Assembly (NCBI GenBank): GCA_964441275.1
Contig: CAYTUG010000021.1
Location: forward strand, 1 to 34,167
Length of the DNA stretch: 34,167 bases
Origin: SZUA-584 sp964441275
GTDB lineage: Bacteria; Bacillota; Clostridia; Christensenellales; SZUA-584
Reading direction: 5' to 3'
The position numbers were made by a program, and so were the translations under genes. Below are positions 8,756 to 16,229 of this stretch, piece after piece (position 1 is the stretch's first letter; every line of letters starts with the position of its first letter). Below the pieces are notes generated by a model. The model was not told the origin of the DNA and did not search any database. It saw only the letters and a program-made list of their open reading frames with translations.

Positions 8756-9199
8756 ATGGAGTTTGGCGCAAGAGAGTTGTTCGCCCGTATGATAAAATGC
8801 GAAGCCGAAGGCGAGGGGTTAGGCGGAATGCAGGCAGTAGCCACAACAATTATGAACAGGGTGCATGTCGCTTACGGGGAATACCTTCGGACAGGGCAGG
8901 GAGATTTAAGGCTTGTCCTAACGCAGCCCGGACAATTTTCCTGCTACTTGACCACAATAGGCGGCCAGTTCAATCCCCAAAATGTTTGGGCAACCCCGCC
9001 GGAGCAAATACATTATGACGTCGCCGATTGGGCGCTTGCGGGCAACGTGCACCCCGGCGCCGCAGAAACGCTTTGGTATATGAACCCATTTAGCCCCGCC
9101 TGCCCTCCCTACTTTCCGTATAACCGTACCGGAGTGCAATTTAACAGAATACTTGAGCATTGCTTTTTTCAGCCAACGGCGTTGTACGCTCTTACATAA
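8756..9199 (+). CDS. cwlJ: CwlJ-like spore cortex-lytic hydrolase
   Basis: 147 residues forming a single SleB/CwlJ-type hydrolase_2 domain: ELFARMIKCEAEGEG with the likely catalytic Glu near 16, GMQAVATTIMNRV, then PGQFSCY and AAETLWYMNP. There is no signal peptide or peptidoglycan-binding domain, which separates CwlJ from SleB. The frame is open further upstream, but the start at 8756 (MEFGARELF) has GGTGAG at good spacing and the earlier ATG at 8744 has none. The next gene is gerQ; in Bacillus CwlJ needs GerQ for placement in the spore coat, so the pair supports the call. Predicted role: cortex lysis during calcium-dipicolinate triggered germination. Confidence 0.88.
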   Translation: MEFGARELFARMIKCEAEGEGLGGMQAVATTIMNRVHVAYGEYLRTGQGDLRLVLTQPGQFSCYLTTIGGQFNPQNVWATPPEQIHYDVADWALAGNVHPGAAETLWYMNPFSPACPPYFPYNRTGVQFNRILEHCFFQPTALYALT

Positions 9200-9222
9200 T
9201 ATAATAAAGGGGGTGATAAATA

Positions 9223-9663
9223 ATGGCGAACAATACCGGTTTTACAGAAAATTTAAGCGAAATGCAGCTGCGCAATATGTCTGCACGCTACCCAAGGCAA
9301 AATAATACGTCACGTTGGAACTTGCCCTCCGGCAAATCGGTGATGCCCAACCCGGCTATACCAAATATGCCTTTTAATAACGCGCAGGAAAGACCTTTGG
9401 TGCCCATTGCGCCTTCGGCATCGCTTCCGGACGCAACTCCTTCAACAGTACAAAGCCCGTACTACACGGCAGGCTTTTTGCGAAATTTTATAGGCAGAAG
9501 CATGAGGGTAGAATTTTTGATAGGCACTTCTGGCGCTCTTGTAGACAGAATAGGCGAGCTCGTCGAGGTGGGCGCAAGCTATATTGTGCTGCACCCGCTT
9601 GTAGGCAACGACCTTATCATGTGCGATCTTTATTCCATAAAGTTTGTCACCATATTCGGCTAA
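9223..9663 (+). CDS. gerQ: GerQ-like spore coat protein
   Basis: 146 residues. A low-complexity N-terminal half rich in Asn, Pro and Ser (about 1-78) leads to a C-terminal GerQ-type domain (about 79-146), in which FLRNFIGRSMRVEFLIG, a central ELVEVGASYIVLHP and terminal YSIKFVTIFG form the expected beta-rich core. It begins 23 bp after cwlJ behind GGGGGTG, so the two are surely co-transcribed. In Bacillus subtilis GerQ is a coat protein cross-linked by transglutaminase and required to retain CwlJ. The domain match is moderate in strength; the cwlJ neighbour raises confidence. Confidence 0.8.
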   Translation: MANNTGFTENLSEMQLRNMSARYPRQNNTSRWNLPSGKSVMPNPAIPNMPFNNAQERPLVPIAPSASLPDATPSTVQSPYYTAGFLRNFIGRSMRVEFLIGTSGALVDRIGELVEVGASYIVLHPLVGNDLIMCDLYSIKFVTIFG

Positions 9664-9671
9664 AACATAAC

Positions 9672-9692
9672 CCCCAAAAGTATTTTTTGGGG
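9672..9692 (+). terminator. Hairpin after gerQ
   Basis: CCCCAAAA (9672-9679) and TTTTGGGG (9685-9692) form a perfect 8-bp stem with a 5-nt loop, 8 bp after the gerQ stop. The following AATTTAAG is only weakly U-rich, so termination may be partial. Confidence 0.5.
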
Positions 9693-9829
9693 AATTTAAG
9701 TCAGGACAACCATGCATACTATTTTGCACAGCCACCAATCATTATTAGACATACTTAATAACATAAAGCGATTTTTTGTTACATAGATATATAGAACAAA
9801 TATGCTTATTATATTGGCTGAGGTGCTAA

Positions 9830-10663
9830 ATGAAGAGCAAAGGATTGATATTTTGGGCTATCGTTTTTATTGATATTGCGCTGCTTGCGTTCGCTAATCT
9901 TTTTGGGTTCGCGACAAGCGCATGCTTTGCCTCGCGCAATGTAGCGGCTAAAACCGCGCATACAGAAAGCACTGTATACGGCTGGTACGTAAAGCCGCGC
10001 ACCGATGGAATTGCGCCTGTTGAGCCGCCTGAATTCTCATTCATTCGTAAATATAACGGTTTTTGGATAGGCGATGATAAAGAAAAAATAATCTATCTTA
10101 CATTTGACGCGGGGTATGAAAACGGGTTTACCGCGCAAATACTTGATACTCTAAAAAAGCACGATGTATGCGCCGCTTTCTTTTTAGTAAGCCACTATAT
10201 TAAAAAAAATCCAGAGCTCGTTTGCCGGATGCAACAAGAAGGGCATCTTGTCTGCAACCATTCTTCAAGCCATAAAAATATGGCAAGCATGAGCGATTTC
10301 TCAACGTTTAAGGAAGAACTTGAAGGCATAGAGCGTATTTATAACAAGACAACAGGTGGGAATATGCCTAAATTTTTTCGTCCTCCGGAAGGCAATCTAA
10401 GTGAAAGATGTTTAAGATATGCTCACCGGTTAGGGTATAAAACTTTTTTTTGGAGCTTTGCTTACAAGGATTGGTTAAACGATAACCAGCCCTCGGAAAG
10501 CGCAGCAACGGATACTATTATATCCCGCACTCATCCCGGTATGGTTGCATTATTGCATGCGACCTCGGCAACAAATGCGAAGGTATTGGATTCGGTAATA
10601 GAAAAGTGGAAGGCTATGGGATACCGGTTCAAAAGCCTTGACGATTTTACGGCTGCAAACTGA
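9830..10663 (+). CDS. pdaA: PdaA-like polysaccharide deacetylase (muramic delta-lactam synthesis)
   Basis: 277 residues: an N-terminal membrane anchor or signal segment (about 6-33), then a NodB-type deacetylase. The motif-1 region reads TFDAGYENG (91-99), the PdaA variant of TFDDG, with metal ligand D93; the two metal His are in NHSSSH (143-148); RPPEGN follows at 184-189, and FWSFAYKDW near 207. The lead-in YGWYVKP and WIGDDKEKIIYL is typical of PdaA. PdaA de-N-acetylates muramic acid so that cortex delta-lactam can form, the mark recognised by germination lysins such as CwlJ and SleL. A GAGGTG ribosome binding site precedes the ATG. A single gene, separated from gerQ by a hairpin. Confidence 0.88.
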   Translation: MKSKGLIFWAIVFIDIALLAFANLFGFATSACFASRNVAAKTAHTESTVYGWYVKPRTDGIAPVEPPEFSFIRKYNGFWIGDDKEKIIYLTFDAGYENGFTAQILDTLKKHDVCAAFFLVSHYIKKNPELVCRMQQEGHLVCNHSSSHKNMASMSDFSTFKEELEGIERIYNKTTGGNMPKFFRPPEGNLSERCLRYAHRLGYKTFFWSFAYKDWLNDNQPSESAATDTIISRTHPGMVALLHATSATNAKVLDSVIEKWKAMGYRFKSLDDFTAAN

Positions 10664-10752
10664 TTTACAACTAAAAACTTTCATCTTCCTATTAATAATT
10701 CAGTATAAAATGCTTTTAAGTAAATATTTTATTACCATAATTTTTTTATGTA

Positions 10753-10781
10753 TTGACAACATAAAATATGCGTGCTAAAAT
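10753..10781 (+). promoter_or_regulatory. Sigma-A promoter of feoAB
   Basis: Consensus TTGACA (10753-10758), 17-bp spacer, TAAAAT (10776-10781) with an extended TGC before it. It is one of the best vegetative promoters in the window and lies immediately upstream of a perfect palindrome. Confidence 0.88.
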
Positions 10782-10787
10782 CAAATC

Positions 10788-10803
10788 GTTAGCCGAGGCT
10801 AAC
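10788..10803 (+). promoter_or_regulatory. Palindromic operator of feoAB, DtxR/IdeR-like
   Basis: GTTAGCCGAGGCTAAC is a perfect 7-2-7 dyad starting 7 bp after the -10 box, so a bound repressor would block transcription initiation. Its TTAGC-N4-GCTAA core resembles the TTAGGTTAGGCTAACC type of site bound by iron- or manganese-sensing DtxR-family repressors. The same core recurs at 11064-11077. The identity of the regulator is inferred. Confidence 0.65.
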
Positions 10804-10825
10804 TATTGGATTGGAGGGGGGCAAC

Positions 10826-11044
10826 ATGACATTACATCAAGTGCCGTGCGGCAGGGAAGTCAAGGTCGTTAAATTTAATGGCAAGGGTGCGTTAAGACGG
10901 CGTATTATGGACATGGGGCTAACAAAAGGCGCGCGCGTTTGTATGCGTAAAGTTGCGCCGCTGGGGGACCCTATTGAGCTATCGGTGCGCGGTTATGCGC
11001 TTTCAATAAGAAAAGAGGATGCTGCGAATATTATTGTCGAATAA
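10826..11044 (+). CDS. feoA: FeoA, SH3-like accessory protein of ferrous iron uptake
   Basis: 72 residues from the ATG at 10826, which has GGAGGGGG just upstream; the open frame could start 5 codons earlier at a TTG, but that would destroy this site. Family pattern: CGREVKVVKF, then RRRIMDMGLTKGARVCMRKVAPLGDP and a terminal RGYALSIRKEDAANI. FeoA is a small cytosolic protein thought to interact with FeoB and support Fe2+ transport. First gene of feoAB; 48 bp separate its stop from the chosen feoB start. Confidence 0.93.
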   Translation: MTLHQVPCGREVKVVKFNGKGALRRRIMDMGLTKGARVCMRKVAPLGDPIELSVRGYALSIRKEDAANIIVE

Positions 11045-11063
11045 ATTTTTTTTACGGAAGAGA

Positions 11064-11077
11064 TTAGCATAAGCTAA
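11064..11077 (+). promoter_or_regulatory. Second TTAGC-N4-GCTAA dyad, between feoA and feoB
   Basis: TTAGCATAAGCTAA repeats both arms of the feoAB operator with a different centre. It lies 15 bp before the feoB start, where it could be a second repressor site or, in RNA, a small hairpin affecting feoB translation. Confidence 0.45.
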
Positions 11078-11092
11078 CTTATGGGGTATAGT

Positions 11093-13297
11093 ATGTCGCT
11101 AAAAATTGCGCTTGCCGGAAATCCTAACAGCGGCAAAACAACTTTGTTCAATGCTTTAACACAAAGTACACAGTATGTGGGCAACTGGCCGGGGGTTACA
11201 GTAGAAAAAAAGGAAGGTCTTATAAAGGGGTTAGATGTAGATGCGACTCTTGTCGATCTGCCGGGGATATACTCGCTTTCGCCTTACTCTTTAGAGGAAG
11301 TTATCGCAAGGGATTATATCATAAACGAGAAGCCCGACATTATTATCAGCATCGTTGATGCGTCCAATCTTGAACGCAATCTTTATTTGACTACGCAAAT
11401 ATTAGAACTGGGCATACCTGTTATTGTTGCGCTTAACATGATGGATATTGCTCAAAAGCGCGGCGACATGATCGATTTTGGCGCATTGCAAAAGGCGTTC
11501 AAATGTGAGGTAATGCCTGTTTCCGCGGCAACTTCGGAGGGGCTTGAGGAATTATCGGATAAGCTTACAAAAAAAGCAGATAAACCGCATACTCTATTTT
11601 TTTCCGATGATGTGGAACAAGCCCTTTCATCTATTGGCAGCATAATAAAAAAGATTGATTTACCTGAAAAATATGAGCCAAGATGGCTATCTATAAAGTT
11701 GTTCGAGCGGGATGCCGGCATAATGCAAATTATACCCGGGGAAATTAAATCCCGTATTGAACCAATAATAAAACATGTAGAGCAAAAACATGATGACGAT
11801 TCCGAAAGTATAATTATAAACGAACGCTATGAAAGAATCACTAAACTGCTTGAAGATGCTTACAAAAAGGCAAGCCGCAAAATTTCGGTTTCTGAAAAAA
11901 TAGACAAGGTTATGACCAATCGGATTTTGGCGCTGCCCATTTTTTTTGCGATAATGTGGGGCGTCTATTATATTTCCGTACAAAGCGTCGGGAATATAAC
12001 GGTAGAGCTGATGGAACAAATTATAGAATGGCTTTCGTTTAGTGCGCAAAATGCGCTTATGCTTTTAGGTGCGCCCGAATGGTTGACAAGCCTTGTTTCG
12101 GGCGGCATCATTAGCGGAGTTGGCGCGGTTTTAGTGTTTGTGCCGCAGCTTATAATACTGTATTTTTTCATTTCAATACTTGAAGACAGCGGGTACATGT
12201 CCCGGGTCGCCTTTATTATGGACCGTATTTTCAGGCGTTTCGGGCTTTCGGGTAAATCATTTATACCTATGCTTATTAGCACGGGGTGCACCGTTCCGGG
12301 CATCATGGCAACCCGGACCATAGAAAACGAGAGCGACAGAAGGATGACAATAATTTTGACTCCTTTTATACCGTGCGGGGCTAAACTGCCCGTTTTTGCT
12401 ATGTTCGCGTCTATGGTTTTCGCTAATGCGGCGTGGGTCGGGCCTTCGATGTATATTGTGGGAATAGTTGTGGTGATAATATCGGGGCTTTTGTTAAAAC
12501 GCACAAGAGCGTTTGCGGGCAAGGGCGCGCCATTTGTAATGGAACTGCCCGACTACAGACTGCCCCGCCCCAAGAACATGGCAAAAAACATTTGGGAGAG
12601 AACAAAATCTTTTATTGTAAAAGCGGGAACGGTTATTTTCGCCGCAAGCGCAATTATATGGTTTTTAAGATCGTTTACTTTTTCGCTAAACTATTTAGGC
12701 GAAGAAGGAATAGAGCTTAGTATGTTAGCCGGGTTTGGGCGCGTACTTGCGCCTTTGTTCGCGCCTCTCGGTTTTGGGCAGTGGCCTTACGCCGTGGCAA
12801 CAGTATCGGGAATGGTTGCTAAAGAGATGATAATATCTTCTTTTGCGGTGTTAGAGCCCGTGGGTATAGTGTTCTCGTCGGTAAGCGCGTATGCGTTCAT
12901 GGTGTTTACGCTGATTGCCCCCCCGTGCATAGCGGCAGTAGGGGCGATAAAACGCGAGATGGGCAGCCTAAAATGGACATTTTTCGCAGTGTTTTACCAA
13001 ACCGGGCTTGCGTACATAATTGCGCTTTTTATCAATCAAATCGGCAGTCTAATTTTTAAAGGCGTGAATACCGTAAGGCTAACGTTTGGCGAAATTGCGC
13101 CGGACGGGCACATCGGCTCTATCTTAGCAAACCCGATGGTCTACATAATTATTGCAGCTGTTCTCTTCCTTATGGCAGCCGCAATCAAAAAACGCACTTC
13201 ACCGCAAGCTAAATACCAAAAGATAGGTGAAATTGCGAAACGTAAAAAAAGGTGCGGCGGCTGCGCGGGGTGCACAGGCTGCGATAAAAAACCTTAA
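11093..13297 (+). CDS. feoB: FeoB, ferrous iron transporter with G-protein domain
   Basis: 734 residues from the ATG at 11093, which has GGGG at good spacing; an ATG four codons earlier has no ribosome binding site. N-terminal GTPase: G1 GNPNSGKTT (9-17), G3 DLPGIYSLSPYSLEE, G4 NMMD. The membrane domain has the two Gate motifs, visible as LISTGCTVPGIMATRTI and VSGMVAKEMIISSFAVL. It imports Fe2+ across the cytoplasmic membrane. The tail ends in a regular cysteine ladder C721, C724, C727, C730 after a run of Lys/Arg, reminiscent of the cysteine motifs of FeoC-like proteins, though no feoC gene is present. It probably shares the feoA promoter and its iron control. Confidence 0.96.
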   Translation: MSLKIALAGNPNSGKTTLFNALTQSTQYVGNWPGVTVEKKEGLIKGLDVDATLVDLPGIYSLSPYSLEEVIARDYIINEKPDIIISIVDASNLERNLYLTTQILELGIPVIVALNMMDIAQKRGDMIDFGALQKAFKCEVMPVSAATSEGLEELSDKLTKKADKPHTLFFSDDVEQALSSIGSIIKKIDLPEKYEPRWLSIKLFERDAGIMQIIPGEIKSRIEPIIKHVEQKHDDDSESIIINERYERITKLLEDAYKKASRKISVSEKIDKVMTNRILALPIFFAIMWGVYYISVQSVGNITVELMEQIIEWLSFSAQNALMLLGAPEWLTSLVSGGIISGVGAVLVFVPQLIILYFFISILEDSGYMSRVAFIMDRIFRRFGLSGKSFIPMLISTGCTVPGIMATRTIENESDRRMTIILTPFIPCGAKLPVFAMFASMVFANAAWVGPSMYIVGIVVVIISGLLLKRTRAFAGKGAPFVMELPDYRLPRPKNMAKNIWERTKSFIVKAGTVIFAASAIIWFLRSFTFSLNYLGEEGIELSMLAGFGRVLAPLFAPLGFGQWPYAVATVSGMVAKEMIISSFAVLEPVGIVFSSVSAYAFMVFTLIAPPCIAAVGAIKREMGSLKWTFFAVFYQTGLAYIIALFINQIGSLIFKGVNTVRLTFGEIAPDGHIGSILANPMVYIIIAAVLFLMAAAIKKRTSPQAKYQKIGEIAKRKKRCGGCAGCTGCDKKP

Positions 13298-13308
13298 CAG
13301 ATGACATG

Positions 13309-13554
13309 TCATTGGTTTAGTTCTGCCAATCTTTTTTGCAGCTCGTCAATCTGTTTGATTATTTGTTTTCTTTCTTCCTCTTTTTGTTGTATGAAAGCAT
13401 CGGTTTCCGCCATTGCGGAAAGGGTATCTCCAAAAACGGATATCCAACTGCCTATCACAGACGCTTTTGCAGGATCGTTAATTTTCTTTTGTGTACAAAT
13501 TGCAAAAAGCGGTACAAGCAATGAAAAACTTTTGCCGTCAATTATCTCTCCCAC
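13309..13554 (-). CDS. Small protein of unknown function with coiled-coil tail
   Basis: 81 residues from a GTG at 13554 backed by AGGAGG eight bases upstream, which makes it a real gene. Residues 1-45 look globular and moderately hydrophobic (SLLVPLFAICTQKK, VIGSWISVFGDTLSAMAE); residues 54-80 are a charged helix (IQQKEEERKQIIKQIDELQK) likely to form a coiled coil. No signal peptide and no recognised family. It converges on feoB with only 11 bp between the stops, and diverges from the lipoprotein gene at 13695. Confidence 0.7.
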   Translation of the reverse strand: MGEIIDGKSFSLLVPLFAICTQKKINDPAKASVIGSWISVFGDTLSAMAETDAFIQQKEEERKQIIKQIDELQKRLAELNQ

Positions 13555-13579
13555 TTAAACACCCTCCTTTAACTATTCT

Positions 13580-13608
13580 ATTTTAACTTTTAAATTGGCG
13601 TGCCACAA
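13580..13608 (-). promoter_or_regulatory. Candidate promoter of the 81-residue protein gene
   Basis: On the minus strand TTGTGG (13603-13608), 17-bp spacer, TAAAAT (13580-13585), 25 bp before the GTG start. The -10 is good and the spacing ideal; the -35 is weak. Confidence 0.35.
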
Positions 13609-13694
13609 ATTAGCTTTAATAATGCTTAGATTAAGCGCTTTTGTAGTATCAAGTTTTGCATGGGCGCATATCAATTAGCATGGGGGCGATGTGT

Positions 13695-14186
13695 ATGAAA
13701 AAATGTGTTATTGCCGCCTTGGGTTTGTTGCTGGTGCTTTTTATAGGATGCGCTCAAAGCGATAAAGAAGCGGATTTACATACGAGAATAAAACAGTTGG
13801 AAGAAGCGTACAAAAACGTTGGCGTGCGCAGAAAAAGCGATGCGGTAAAAGTTTGGGTGAAAGGACTTGTTGAGCGCAATGCGGCTATACAGTATTCTGT
13901 TATGAACAACGCTTTAAAAAAACAGTATTCCAAAGAGCTTGAAAAAACAGCGCCGAACTGGGTTACAGGAGCACGCGACACAAAAGTTAGTGATTATTCC
14001 GTCACCGATATAAGCGGGTTTGAGGGCGAGCTTTATATTTATTCTTTAGATATCTATGTTAATGATAAAAGCGGCGAAAAAAAGTATATCGCAGTGTTGG
14101 CAATAAAACAAAACAACGGGTTTTGGCAGGTAGAGAGCGTGTTCACCGATGAGGAACTTCTGATACATACAGGGTTTTTAGAGTAG
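13695..14186 (+). CDS. Putative lipoprotein of unknown function
   Basis: 163 residues from ATG 13695. The N-terminus MKK plus a hydrophobic stretch ends in a lipobox LFIGC with C19 as the lipidation site, so export and membrane anchoring are expected. The mature part starts with a charged helix (DLHTRIKQLEEAYKNVG), followed by a mixed region with NAAIQYSVMNNALKK and a C-terminal beta-rich part ending FWQVESVFTDEELL. That layout resembles small extracellular folds of the NTF2 or DUF4878 kind, but no family was recognised. GGGGGCG upstream serves as ribosome binding site; the frame is open 13 codons further upstream without better signals. Confidence 0.75.
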   Translation: MKKCVIAALGLLLVLFIGCAQSDKEADLHTRIKQLEEAYKNVGVRRKSDAVKVWVKGLVERNAAIQYSVMNNALKKQYSKELEKTAPNWVTGARDTKVSDYSVTDISGFEGELYIYSLDIYVNDKSGEKKYIAVLAIKQNNGFWQVESVFTDEELLIHTGFLE

Positions 14187-14262
14187 CGCTGAAAACGTCC
14201 GGGGTGTGACACCGTTTCTGAAAACGGCAGCAAAAACTCTGATATGCCGTTCGGACATGGCG

Positions 14263-14759
14263 CTACCCCGAATGAGCGATAACAGGCAACAAGCCTTTGA
14301 GGTAAAAGTTGGTTGCAATAAAATATTTTACCGCATTAGACTCAGAATCATCAAGAAGTGCGCAATTACATTTTTCAATTTGCGATGCTATATTTGCAGT
14401 CATGTTTAATATAACTGGCAATCTTTGTTGTCTGGAAACGAAAAAAAGCAAGACATTGCTATTTTATTGCCGCTTTTTAAATCCCATGTCTCAGAAGTGT
14501 GAATAGTTATACCATGTGTGCCGCCCGTAAAACGGTAAGTGTCAAAATAAAGCGATATTGCGCAGTCTTGGCTGAAGCCAATAATGCATTTTTTCGTAGA
14601 TAGGTAAGACTTAAATGCAGGATAGTTAGCGGTTTTTAAAGCGCGCACCGCACGAAAATATAGAGTTTGACGGATTTGACGATAGCATGCGTTGAGCCTG
14701 TTTTTAAGGGATATGTTTAGATTTAAGGCGGTTTTGCAATAACTGCCCACAATAACCAT
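14263..14759 (-). pseudogene. Fragment of a DUF4163/DUF3298-type (PdaC/RsiV-like) extracellular protein
   Basis: The minus-strand frame 14759-14406 reads NRLNACYRQ, then ISLYFDTYRFTGGTHG and TSETWDLKSGNKI, the recognisable core of DUF4163/DUF3298 proteins (TGGAHG followed by a W/F-D-L-x-[TS]-G block). The frame is lost there; a second minus frame (14451-14263) continues with TANIASQIEKCN and NFYLKGLLPV, similar to the end of the same domain. The N-terminal part is absent, cut off by the IS481-like relic next to it. Together this is a frameshifted, truncated gene. Intact relatives are secreted or membrane proteins of peptidoglycan deacetylases and anti-sigma factors. Confidence 0.55.
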
Positions 14760-14769
14760 AAGCGACAGA

Positions 14770-15306
14770 TGCTTTATCTATGCCAGCGCGTCCAAATAGA
14801 CATACGTGCCTTCGGATTGCTTGGATGTATAGGGCAAACTCTTATACCAGTATATCGCTATTGGCGAATTCTTGCGGCTGCGTTATGCGGAGGCTTTTGA
14901 AGAACACAATACCTATTCTTCTGCCATATTCCTTGAACATGTGGTAAGATTCTTCAGATTTCCCCCCTAGAATGTGTGCAGACTGATAACGGCTTTGAAT
15001 TTACCAGCCGTTTCTCGTCTTCCAAGCTCGATCTGCCTACTCACTTTGAGCACAAAGCCATATGTATTGGCATCAGACACAAGCTGATACGTCCTTATAC
15101 CTCGAGACGCAACGGAGAAGTTGAGCGCAGCCACAGGGAGGATCAGAAGCGGCTTAAGACAACCTTCTATATCTTTCTCTGACTTTAAGCTGCAACTTAA
15201 AGCTTACCGATACCGCTCAAACAATGCACCCATGCGCCCGCTCGGTTGGAGTTCGCCAACCGAGTATCTCAAACACAACACTGTCCAATATGTTTGACAA
15301 ACCTAC
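14770..15306 (+). mobile_element. IS481-like element relic, copy B (5'-truncated)
   Basis: Plus-strand DDE transposase pieces in shifting frames: TYVPSDC, LYQYIAIGEFLRLRYAEAF, EEHNTYSSAIFLEHVV, then CVQTDNGFEFTSRF (second catalytic Asp) and HKLIRPYTSRRNGEVERSHR (third acidic residue region), and finally NNAPMRPLGW, TEYLKHNTVQYV. There are stop codons and at least two frameshifts. The 5' end is missing before CAGCGCGTCCAAATAGAC. The 3' terminus CAATATGTTTGACAAACCTA matches copy A. The open stretch 14976-15182 is part of this dead gene, not a separate one. Confidence 0.8.
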
Positions 15307-15371
15307 AAATTGTATATAAATTTTATAAACAAACGCTTTGCTTACAGGTTTACTTGGGGTAATATATCATC

Positions 15372-16229
15372 ATGGTATTATTCGGCCCTGCAGGAAATTC
15401 AAACAGCTTTTACGAGCAAGGATATAAGCATACCTATGAAGCTTTTTCGTGGATAAAGGAAATGGGGCTTAGCGCGTATGAATACTCATTTGGACGCGGA
15501 GTGCGTATAAGCCAACCTACCGCGCAAAAGATAGCGGAACACGCCGGGCAACATGGTATATACCTTAGCGTGCATTCTCCATATTATATTAACCTTGCAA
15601 CTAAAGAAGACGAAAAAAGGCAAGGCAATATCCGATATTTTACACAAACCGCAAATGCGGCAAAATGGATGGGCGCAAAGCGGATTGTATTTCATCCGGG
15701 CTCGCAAGGAAATGACAAGCGTGAGTTGGCGTTCCAGCGTGTAAAAAAAGCTCTTTTAGAGATAATAAAAATACTTGATTCACAAAAGTTATTTAATTTT
15801 GAAATTTGCCCCGAAACGATGGGCAAAATCAAACAGATAGGCGATCTGGACGAGATAATAGAATTATGCGCCATAGACGAAAGAATTGTTCCCGCAATAG
15901 ACTTTGGACATCTGCATGCGCGCAGTTTAGGAAATCTGAAAACATACGATGATTTTAGATTTATTTTAGACGAATTAGAAAACAAACTCGGCGGTTACCG
16001 CGCCCGCCATTTTCACGCGCACTTTTCTCGAATTGAATATACGCAGGCAGGTGAAAGAAAGCATCGTACATTTGCGGAAACAGAGTTTGGGCCAAACTTT
16101 GCGCCACTTGCAAGCCTAATTGCGAAAAGGGGGCTTGAACCGGTAATAATATGCGAATCGAAAGGTACAATGGCAGAGGATGCGGTTGAAATGAAAAATA
16201 TGTATGAGCGCGAGGTATCAATATTATGA
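15372..16229 (+). CDS. Endonuclease IV-like TIM-barrel protein
   Basis: 285 residues, the usual size for endonuclease IV, a metal-dependent AP endonuclease of base excision repair. Candidate metal ligands in family order: H68 (VHSPYYINLA), H108 (VFHPGS), E148 (CPETMG), D177 and H180 (AIDFGHLHA), H215 or H217 (HFHAHFS), H231 (ERKHRTF) and E262 (CESKG). The usual D-x-H pair near 229-231 is altered to R-K-H, so it belongs to a diverged clade common in Clostridia, and its substrate could differ from a classic AP site. A TGGGGT site precedes the ATG. Its last 4 bases overlap the start of the next gene (ATGA). Confidence 0.8.
   Translation: MVLFGPAGNSNSFYEQGYKHTYEAFSWIKEMGLSAYEYSFGRGVRISQPTAQKIAEHAGQHGIYLSVHSPYYINLATKEDEKRQGNIRYFTQTANAAKWMGAKRIVFHPGSQGNDKRELAFQRVKKALLEIIKILDSQKLFNFEICPETMGKIKQIGDLDEIIELCAIDERIVPAIDFGHLHARSLGNLKTYDDFRFILDELENKLGGYRARHFHAHFSRIEYTQAGERKHRTFAETEFGPNFAPLASLIAKRGLEPVIICESKGTMAEDAVEMKNMYEREVSIL

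Noticed and set aside
9701..9721. CATACTA at 9715-9721 as a forespore sigma-G type -10 for pdaA
   Set aside because: No matching -35 at 17-18 bp and it is over 100 bp from the start codon; too weak to list, although pdaA is forespore-expressed in Bacillus.
14206..14409. 67-codon plus frame after the lipoprotein gene
   Set aside because: Opposite to the decayed DUF4163-like gene, no start signals, no recognisable sequence.
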